Assembly (NCBI GenBank): GCA_003013855.2
Contig: PVNU02000868.1
Coordinates: 1,860,001 to 1,924,000, forward strand
Source of the DNA: Liriodendron chinense
Taxonomy: Eukaryota > Streptophyta > Magnoliopsida > Magnoliales > Magnoliaceae
Length of the DNA stretch: 64,000 nt
Reading direction: 5' to 3'
Position numbers and translations under genes: made by a program. The notes beneath the pieces are model-generated. The model did no database searches. It saw nothing but the letters and a program-made list of their open reading frames with translations, and had not been told where the DNA came from. Shown here piece after piece: positions 55,330-64,000 of this stretch. Position 1 is the stretch's first letter; each line of letters begins with the position of its first letter.

Positions 55330-57172
55330 CTTTCTTGGGAGATTTCTTCTTGTGGGCTGTTTACTCAATATCGGCCTCTTCTAGAATATGATAATCTCAA
55401 TATCTTCCTCTTCATCCTCTTCATGCTCTCTAGCTTTTGTACTAGGCAACACTGACTGAGGAGTACAATATCATCCAATTTCCTATTGTGATTCAGACGA
55501 TTGTATGCAATGGGGTTCCTGAAGTTCGAGATATCTTCATATAAACAATTGAAACCTGATTAAGTAAAATGTCTACTTACGATGCAAAGGCTACCTAACT
55601 CAAATGTCTACTTACGGGTGTAAATTGAATTCGAAGGTCGCTATATAAGAAGTCTATGAATTTAAGCATGAATATGCCATAATCATCATCATTAATTTAC
55701 CCCGGTCTGTCGCTAATCATCCGCATGTTCCATTTTCTCTCCTAGAAAGTATTATCATTGTCGAGAATATGGAACAACCATCTCATCCCTTTTGTGTGTG
55801 CTATCAGTGAAGATGACCTCTCTTTTTCTTGAGTAGACCACACCCAAAAACCATTGCTGCTGTCTTGCATTAATAGGGACGTCAAGCTACCAATCCCAAT
55901 AAATTAAATAACAGTTAGTCATCTATATTCTCAAAATAATATTACCGTTTAGACTTAATGAAGATTCAAATAAAGGCTTATAACTTTATAATTCCACCAA
56001 CTCTTCTCCAGCCCAAAAGTTTCACCATCTTGACAATGTTTTCGTAAACTACCTCCAGCTTCATAGTTTGCTTATCCCTGTGATCGCCCTTGTTGTACTT
56101 ACGCAGCTTCGGTAGCTTATTCTCCATAAGATCCTAATAAAAAATAAGATTATTGTTAGAAACATCAATAACCGAGGAATGTAAACAACAACTGAATAGT
56201 TTACAAGCTGGAATTTCACGTATATCGAAAATATTTATGTGATGAATACACAATCATGTGGATAGGCACGAGAATACTGAAGGTGATGCTCAGTTAGATA
56301 ATCTAAATATATATCGATGCCCTACGCATTAAGTAGAAGGTATAAGGAAGCATGAACATGATACCAAGCTAATTGAAGAAATAGAAAGAAAAGTACCTAC
56401 TTCAGAATCAACCTAAGCATTTAAATAGAATATGCAATTCAACTAAAGATTAAACTCCTCTTGCACGAGTTTCAAGTCTATCATTTCCACATCTATCAAA
56501 GATCTATGTGGATCGATAAATCCCTCAAGAGGATCGATTGTAGGAGTAGAACGAGGAGCTGTGTAAGGAGATAATACCCATTTCGATGGGGGTACATTGC
56601 GATGAGGCTTTTGGACAGGGATATCAGAGTAATACATGGGTCAGTCATCTGATCCCTAGTAGCTTCTACCATTTGTACAGGCTCCTGGACAACAACCTCA
56701 ACCATATCTATAGGCTGCTAGCTAGTAGCCTCATCCATATGTACAGACTGCTGTACATCGACCTCATCCATTACTACTGACTACTGCTGGCCAGCAGCCT
56801 CATCTATATGTACAGATTGCTATACATCGGCCTCATCCATCACTACTGATTACTGTTGGCCAGCAGCCTCATCTAGTTGTACAAACTATTGTACAATAGC
56901 CTCATGTATAAGTACAGAATGTTGTTGGTCAGTAGCCTCATCCATCACTATAGACTGTTGTACAACAGCCTCATTCATATGTACATACAGAATGCTAGTG
57001 GCCAACGGCCTTATCCATGTGTACAAATTACTGCTAGCCAGCATCGTCATCCATCACTACAGACTACTGGCCAACAGTCTCATCACGTAAAATCGTAGTT
57101 TAGCCAACATCCTCATCAGATAATGTAGGTTGTCCACCAGCCTCATCAGGTAACCTCGAATCCTCCTCCGCA
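55330..57172 (-). pseudogene. ULP1-like (peptidase C48) gene of the MULE, pseudogenised
   Basis: Read on minus, from right to left. A repeat region (57130-56650) with SVHMDEA and SVVMDEAD units, then VQKPHRNVPPSKWVLSPYTA (about 56520-56600), then an acidic spacer. At about 56120-55990, ENKLPKLRKYNKGDHRDKQT and VYENIVKMVKLLGWRRVGG. At about 55900-55790 the C48 core DVPINARQQQWFLGVVYSRK followed by EVIFTDST, where the catalytic His of HW is Gln. At about 55700-55620, DNDDYGIFMLKFIDFL, where the catalytic Cys of DCGxF is Tyr. An acidic tail lies near 55400. Stops in the repeat region are TAG or TAA where CAG or CAA fits. ULP-like ORFs are carried by KI-MULEs (Kaonashi type) in plants. It converges with the transposase and its 5' end abuts a truncated LTR. 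Confidence 0.7.
56650..57135 (-). repeat. 33/36-bp coding minisatellite in the ULP1-like gene
   Basis: Alternating units of about 33 and 36 bp with the shared block GCCTCATCCAT on plus. In the protein frame each gives 11-12 residues around SVHMDEA or SVVMDEA preceded by Gln-rich segments. Unit lengths are multiples of three, as expected for an array once under coding constraint. Confidence 0.85.
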
Positions 57173-57174
57173 CT

Positions 57175-58115
57175 TTTTAGATAATTACGAAAATGCCATT
57201 AGTTAAACTTAAGTTAAGATGCCATTTTTAAGTATTATATTTTCTGACAATCACTTTCACGCAAAACCCTGGATTTAAGCTTTTGGGCACATATTAACCA
57301 TACACGTCAAATTTCAGCCCCTAAATCATAATAGAAGTGGTCCAATTATCAAATCAGCCCCTTAACCCTTGATTCTTATGTCCATCGAGTGAGGAAAGTA
57401 GACGGTTAGTTGTAGTCGAATGTTTCTCTTCATATGAGTGAATTGGATTGTCTTTTTCATGGACCAATAGTGCGATTTGGGTGCCCCACCTTGATAATCC
57501 TCTTTCTTATGCGCGAAGTTATCCCGTTCTAGAAATTAACGAGTTACTAACTCTTTTTAAATCTGAACCTTTTACTTTATCTACTTCTCATCATCAATCG
57601 CTTCTCAAATTTGAAACACCCTTTATAATCATATGACTAGGAGTTTATACAAAATTTGGACCCCGATCTATAATCCTACACCGTTGAACCACAAAGCCAG
57701 CCCCTTCTTTTTCCGCCAAAAGTTGAAATTTTAGATCTAGGCATTTCTCACCATCAATCAACCACTAAACTTTGTACAATTGTTTGCCTATCATGACTAC
57801 ATATTTTCTCAAAATTTGGGCCCTGATCATCAAGCGTAGACCATTAATTGAGATCTAGCCCATTTTAGCACCCGTTAGGCCATTTTCAAGGATTGACCAA
57901 TCTAAAATGTATATCATCAAGAAATTTACGTATTCTAACTCTACTCTTCGAGCTTGATAAGATGAACGGATTAGAATTGATCATAGATCATCTGAATATT
58001 GAGATTTGAGAAACCCATACTAAGAGGTTGTTACACAAGACCTCGCGTGCACATCCCTCTCCATATTGCTACTACGCACCTCCAAATCCTTCTCCTAACC
58101 CTAGCCTCCATGCCT

Positions 58116-58151
<36 letters not shown>

Positions 58152-59777
58152 AAGGGAGTTCTTTCTCATATTTTTCCAGCGGCTAGGATCTTCTACAACC
58201 CTCTTCTAAGTCCATCCTAAGGTAAGGATTTTCCTTCAAGCCGTTCATTAATAATATTACGATTATCATAAGTTTCTTTTGTGGCATGTGAAGTTATTTT
58301 GTTTTGAATTGCTGATCCATATAACATGAAGTTTAACGTAAGATTTGCAATGAATATCATTATATAATGATGTGATTCCTTGTTTAGATTTTTTTTACTA
58401 AGAAGCATGTGTGTTTGTGTTATTTATCTTCGTGAAATCTATATCCTTATTTCCTTAATCTGTGTTTTACAAGTAATATTGGTTTTTCATATTGTGATAT
58501 ATATGAAATATGTGAATAAGATCATCATATGGACATCCCATTATTGTATACTCTTTGTCCTTAAGTTGATAAAATTATTTGATGTAGAGAGATGGAACCC
58601 ATGAGAGGTGTCCATGATGGAAGAATATATCTTGAAATAACTGAGAGAATGAAGTGATTGTTTGTCAATGGATCCTTACATGTACATGATGCTTGATTGG
58701 ATCCATTTACATTACATGAGTATTTTAATGAATTTAATCATGATGTACAATATTGACTTTTTGGGACATGATGAAATCATAAAACGGGACAATGAGTGGA
58801 CACTAATGGTATAAAAATTCTCATGAGCCGGCCGGGTTGGTACTATGGATACTAATCCCGTGCTGTCGGCCTATGCTAGGTTGCTTGCGACTCCCTGTAG
58901 TGACCACTGAGTTTTATTTAAATCGGTTGTATGCGAAAACACTTAAATAAAGGTGAAACTAAAGTCATGCATTCACTCGGCTCCATGTGGGTGTACGGAA
59001 TTGAGAATAGGCTAGAGTGTCCTACTTCTCTCGTACACTGTCACGTGTAGATTTGGGCTATGAGCGTCCCGTTTCTCACGTGGTCGGGCAAAACTATGGG
59101 CCTGTGCGTCCCAGGAAGCTCTGGTGACTAGTGGCTAGCATGAAGTCGTAACAGGGAGTCTCCCACTTCATGTATTATGATTTCTAGCCAGGGTGCCTTA
59201 GCCAGATCATGCATTACATGCATCGCATTAATAAAGATTTTTACTTGATTGTTTTGTTTGAATAAAGATATCATTGTGTTGCGTTACTCTGAGTTTTGTA
59301 CATTATTATTCTTTATTGTCTTGGAGGAAATATTCCCCACTATGATAGCGTTTAACGCTATCCAACCACATCTCAGATATTCCAGGTGAAAATCCAGTAA
59401 GGGAGTCAGATACTACGACGAGATGTTCGAAAGCTCATGGTAGCAAATGGCGGATGATTAAGCTGAAATGACATGAAGATGCTTCACCTAGTCTCTTTAT
59501 TAAAGTAGATTTATTTTTCCTTTGAACCTGTAATAAGTCTCTCATGGAGATAATAAGTGGAATGTTTGGTTAAACATGTTTTATTACATTGATTTAGAAC
59601 TTAGAATAGAATATTTATGGAATAAGAACTTAAATTTCCGTTATTATGCTATGTATGCCATGAATGTATGAAATTACAGGTAAGTGTGTGGAAACGTAAC
59701 CCTGACACACATGGGTTAACACCCGGAAGCTCAACCCATCGTGTTGTTTACGAGAGTCGAAATTTTGGGACATTACA
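57175..59777 (+). repeat. 5' LTR, truncated at its left end
   Basis: Near-identical direct copy of 61930 onwards. About 200 bp corresponding to 61729-61930 are absent; the join is at CTTTTTAGATAATTACG. It includes a GA microsatellite (58119-58146). Small open frames (57448-57636, 58380-58604) recur in the other LTR and need not be genes. Confidence 0.9.
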
Positions 59778-59780
59778 AGT

Positions 59781-59792
59781 TGGTATCAGAGC
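59781..59792 (+). promoter_or_regulatory. Primer-binding site (tRNA-iMet)
   Basis: TGGTATCAGAGC, three bases after the LTR end ATTACA. Perfect match to the usual plant tRNA-iMet complement. Confidence 0.93.
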
Positions 59793-61713
59793 ACAATCGG
59801 GACCTCTGGGTGAGAAGCCCAACCATTTTCATAATAAATATCCCTTAGGGCTTAGGTTCCCATGAAATAAAAAAAAAACACCTAGGTTCATCCCCAATTG
59901 GATGCATGAGATGTTATGAATCTAGAGACTCAAACATAGGCCCCTCAAAATCATTAGGATAGTCGATGAACGTAAAAATATGAAATTTTAGGATTTTTGG
60001 GAAGTGGATTCTCACTTTTTCTAGAATTTTTGGAGCTCTCATCATTTTCTCATATTTAGATCAGCGTTACGCTGAGTCATGGGATTTATCTCCCTCAAAT
60101 TTTAAGGATAACTATTTTATTTTGAATTGTTTTTGTTATGATAAATTTCCTTAACCTTTGGCAATGTCACTACTAAGAATTATATTTTCAGAATAGATAA
60201 ATTTTTAAAACTTTTTATATATATTTCTAACTCATCACTCAACACTGTCATAAAATTTCAGTTCAATCCAACATCTAGATAAATCGTGAAAATTCTGTTA
60301 GTAGAGAAAATCTTGTGCTGGAAATTGCTGGACTGTTACATTTTTTAGACTTTTAGAGGTCAGAATCATATCTTACTATAGGAATTTCATTCTGAGAAAA
60401 ATTTGAGTGATTCTTCACCGAACCTTCAGATTACCCTCCAAATTTCAGGTAAAAAGGACATTCGGTATGAGAAATAAAATTCTAAGAGCGCTTATAAGTC
60501 CTGTGTTCCAAATTCGACACTATCCTAGCTTCTTAGCTTTGAAAACCTCTAAACCCCTTGTTTAGGCTTAGTTATTGTGAGATGGAACCCTTAGAAATAC
60601 TTCCTAGTATATTCTCATACATCCCTACGAATTTTAGGCCCAACCCTCTTACTTAAAGTAGATTATCGTAACCATAAAATGCTATTTACCAATCCCTCAC
60701 ATAGATCTTCGACCATGTCTAACAATGAAAGTAAATAGGATCTCATAAGGTTTTAATATTTTGTATTGTTGGATTTTAATTTACGTGATCTTTGTTGATT
60801 TTTTTTTTTTTGTTGGAGAATACATGAAAGTCCCCACAATGTTGACTAAATCGGCCGCACGGGAGGGCAGAACCGTACCTAATAGGTTGTGTGAAGGATT
60901 GAATCCTCGTTCAAATCCTGAGGGTCGACACTCGGAATTTCGAATAGATACTAATGAACTCAATGCTCAAATGCGAGTAGAAGATCCAAGTATCGGATTC
61001 GAATCTACTTGAACTGTTCACCTGTGATGTCGACACTATACAAATCGCATCCTTGTTCTAACTGGATGACTTTTGTGCATTCTCTTGGAATGTTTGTGAT
61101 TGTTTTTCTTTAGATGACTAAAATAAGATTGATGTATAGATGACCCTAGGATGTAGAAGCTTAGCCACTTAGACCCTATAAGGAGTTAGAATACGGTATC
61201 CCTAACCTCATCTTTCCGTCGCACCTTCAGCTATTAAAGGACCGTCTCATTCACTTTGTTATCTGCTTGTTTATCCACTCATTCAAGTGACTATCCGATC
61301 ATGCCAACCCAATCAAACTCAGATCTATCCTCTAAACTCTTGATCAGTCATTTCGTTAGCAATCAGACATCCTTGATAATTATCTAACCCTAATCGTCTT
61401 AGATCCTTGACTATAAGAGCACCCACCCAAACCTATGAAATATTAGGGCGCTAGATGATTGAATGATTTGAGAGACCAATCAATATATTCAGAACCATCT
61501 AGGAATCAGAGTGCGCAGTGGAAGCATGATAGGCAAAATTTTGGGAGAGCTTGCAAAAATCGATGTCGAGTACGAATTTATTTTTAAGGGGGGTGGATTG
61601 TGATCGCGTCTTACCCGGAATAGTTCAGAAAGTTAGACGAGGAGTCATGAAGTGAGATTGCCCTCAATCTTTTATTGACGACGCTTAGGAAACTTCGAGG
61701 ACGAAGTTTGTTT
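59793..61713 (+). other. Interior of the LARD-like element
   Basis: No gag, protease, RT or integrase motif on either strand. The longest frame (60761-61012) gives MLTKSAAREGRTVPNRLCEG and downstream polar sequence without a recognised domain. A second polypurine-like block (TTTTTAAGGGGGGTGGATTG, about 61581-61600) precedes the true one by about 130 bp. Confidence 0.7.
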
Positions 61714-61728
61714 TTAAGGGGAGTAGTT
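61714..61728 (+). promoter_or_regulatory. Polypurine tract
   Basis: TTAAGGGGAGTAGT directly before the 3' LTR start TGTAACGCCC, preceded by the conserved TTCGAGGACGAAGTTTG. Confidence 0.85.
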
Positions 61729-64000
61729 TGTAACGCCCTAGATTTTTTAGATTTATTTGAAAATTTTTGAAAATTCATTTTTAATTTATTTTTTATTAAT
61801 TATCGTGCATTTACCGTTGATTTGCGAATAGCGGGACATCCGTAGGAGATCCGATAGGGGAACCTTTACAAAAGTTGCTTAAAATGATCCCATAAACATC
61901 GTAGAAAGATCAGATTTCAAAAATCACGTACTTTTTAGATAATTTCGAAAATGCCATTAGTTAAACTTAAGTTAAGATGCCATTTTTAAGTATTATAGTT
62001 TCTGGATCAATTTCATGCAAAACCCTGGATTTAAGCTTTTGGGCACATATTAACCATACACGTCAAATTTCAGCCCTTAAATCATAATAGAAGTGGTCCA
62101 ATTATCAAATCAGCCCCTTAACCCTTGATTTTCTTATCCATCGAGTGAGGAAAGTAGACGGTTAGTCGTAGTCGAATGTTTCTCTTCATATGAGTGAATT
62201 GGATTGTCTTTATCATGGACCAATAGTGCAATTTGGGTGCCCCACCTTGATAATCCTCTTTCTTATGCGCGAAGTTATCCCGTTTTAGAAATTAACGAGT
62301 TACCAACTCTGTCTAAATCTGAACCTTTCAATTTACCTACTTCTCATTATCAATCGCTTCTCAAATTTGGACCACCCATTATACTCATATGACTACGATT
62401 TTATATAAAATTTGGACCCCGATCTATAATCCTACACCGTTAAACCACAAAGCCAGCCCCTTCTTTTTTCCGCCAAAAGTTGAAATTTTAGATCTAGGCA
62501 TTTCTCACCATCAATCAACCACTAAACTTTGTACAATTGTTTGCCTATCATGACTACATATTTTCTCAAAATTTGGGCCCTGATCATCAAGCGTAGACCA
62601 TTAATTGAGATCTAGCCCATTTTAGCACCCGTTAGGCCATTTTCAAGGATTGACCAATCTAAAATGTGTATCATCAAGAAATTTACGTATTCTGACTCTA
62701 CTCTTCGAGCTTGATAAGATGAACGGATTAGAATTGATCATAGATCATCCGAATATTGAGATTTGAGAAACCCACCTCAAGAGGTTGTTACACAAGACCT
62801 CGCGTGCACATCCCTCTCCATATTTCTACTAGGCACCTCCATATCCTTCTCTTAACCCTAGCCTCCATGCCTTAGAGAAAGAAAGAAGAGAGTGTGAGAG
62901 AGAGAGAGAGAGAGAGGAGAAGGGAGTTCTTTCTCATATTTTTCCAGCGGCTAGGATCTTCTACAACCCTCTTCTAAGTTCATCCTAAGGTGAGGATTTT
63001 CCTTCAAGTCTTTCATTAATAATATTACGATTATCATAAGTTTCTTTTGTGGCATGTGAAGTTATTTTATTTTGAATTGCTGATCCATATAACATGAAGT
63101 TTAACGTAGGATTTGCAATGAATATCATTACATAATGATGTGATTCCTTGTTTAGATTTTTTTTACTAAGAAGCATGTGTGTTTGTGTTATTTATCTTCG
63201 TGAAATCTATGTCCTTATTTCCTTAATCTGTGTTTTACAAGTAATATTGGTTTTTCATATTGTGATATATATGAAATATGTGAATAAGATCATCATATGG
63301 ACATCCCATTATTGTATACTCTTTGTCCCTAAGTTAGTAAAATTATTTGATGTAGAGAGATGGAACCCATGAGAGGTGTCCATGATGGAAGAATATATCT
63401 TGAAATAACTGAGAGAATGAAGTGATTGTTTGTCAATGGATCCTTACATGTACATGATGCTTGATTGGATCCATTTACATTACATGAGCATTTTAATGAA
63501 TTTGATCATGATGTACAATATTGGCTTTTTGGGACATGATGAAATCATAAAATGGGACAATGAGTGGACACTAATGGTATAAAAATTCTCATGAGCCGGG
63601 GTTGGTGCTATGGACACTAATCCCGTGCTGTCGGCCTATGCTGGGTTGCTTGCGACTCCCCATAGTGACCACTGAGTTTTATTTAAATCGGTTGTATGCG
63701 AAAACACTTAAATAAATGTGAAACTAAAGTCATGCATTCACTTGGCTCCATGTGGGTGTACGAATTGAGAATAGGCTAGAGTGTCCTACTTTTCCCGTAC
63801 ACTGTCACGTGTAGATTTGGGCTATGAGCGTCCCGTTTCTCACGTGGTCGGGCAAAACTATGGGCCTGTGCGTCCCAGAAACCTCTGGTGACTAGTGGCT
63901 AGCGTGAAGTCGTAACAGGGAGTCTCCCACTTCATGTATTATGATTTCTAGCCAGGGTGCCTTAGCCAGAGCATGCATTCCATGCATCGCATTAACAAAG
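61729..64000 (+). repeat. 3' LTR, cut by the window end
   Basis: Begins TGTAACGCCCTAGATTTT. Matches 57175 onwards from 61930, with scattered substitutions and small indels (for example a shorter CCGGCCGGG segment near 63597 and a changed GA tract at 62876-62920). Confidence 0.9.

Larger units (their letters stand above)
57175..64000 (+). mobile_element. Non-autonomous Ty3/gypsy-type element with very long LTRs (LARD-like)
   Basis: A 5' LTR (5'-truncated) at 57175-59777, primer site TGGTATCAGAGC, a 1.95-kb interior without gag-pol domains, a polypurine tract, and a 3' LTR from 61729 running off the window. The LTR start TGTAACGCCCTAGATT and the CGAGGACGAAG...AAGGGG context are typical of chromovirus-type plant gypsy elements. 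Full LTR length is inferred as about 2.8 kb. TSD not testable here. Confidence 0.85.

Noticed and set aside
58380..58604. 74-codon hydrophobic open frame, repeated at 63148-63372
   Set aside because: Both lie at the same position in the two LTRs, so conservation reflects LTR identity, not selection; no domain.
1..64000. tRNA or rRNA genes
   Set aside because: No cloverleaf or rRNA segment was recognised; the only tRNA-like signals are retrotransposon primer sites and SINE-type boxes.

Overview
The window reads as repeat-dominated nuclear DNA from a flowering plant. The grounds are plant-type Ty1/copia and Ty3/gypsy elements, a MuDR-like transposase, a CACTA terminus, LRR exon fragments with GT-AG splice signals, and dozens of copies of a foldback repeat with a conserved core (TGGGGCCCAC, TGATGTATGT, CACCGTCCATCC). 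I lean towards a magnoliid-type genome because of that repeat, but this is only an impression. Almost all the coding capacity is transposon-derived and broken. No intact host gene is present.

Layout. 0-5.3 kb: decayed host exons on the minus strand (an RLP-like LRR exon, an SDS22/AIR9-type LRR exon, two coding-looking pieces), then a 28-bp palindromic tandem repeat, a telo-box and a GA-rich island. 5.6-9.5 kb: a train of Mutator-type foldback MITEs, some nested. 9.5-11.0 kb: a T-rich tract ending in a CACTA terminus. 11-15.7 kb: a decayed gypsy element with a recognisable gag. 16.8-18.0 kb: two MITEs with clear 9-bp target-site duplications (TSDs). 18.2-24.9 kb: the promoter and first exon of a secretory or membrane-protein gene, split by a near-complete minus-strand copia element (5-bp TSD CTGGG). 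25.3-31.7 kb: an older relative of that copia element, also minus strand, inside a MITE. 32-34.7 kb: nested MITEs. 35.5-38.0 kb: a third copia element, deleted for RT and RNase H (5-bp TSD AGATT). 38.4-42.1 kb: more MITEs. 42.7-48.6 kb: a minus-strand Ty3/gypsy element whose two LTR-like ends are inverted relative to each other. 51.4-57.2 kb: remains of a large MULE, with a MuDR-like transposase on plus and an ULP1-like C48 protease on minus, and short-period repeat arrays on both sides of the transposase. 57.2 kb to the end: a non-autonomous gypsy-type element with about 2.8-kb LTRs and a 1.95-kb internal region.

The elements interrupt one another in an order that can be read from the TSDs: host exon, then copia; MITE, then copia; MITE, then MITE. 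Premature stops are often explained by C-to-T or G-to-A change (CAG or CAA to TAG or TAA, TGG to TAG or TGA), as expected where transposons are cytosine-methylated. The two most interesting systems are the MULE carrying an ULP1-like protease, which resembles the KI-MULE/Kaonashi type known from other plants, and the Mutator-type foldback MITEs, whose inner palindrome is conserved while the terminal hairpin modules differ between subfamilies.
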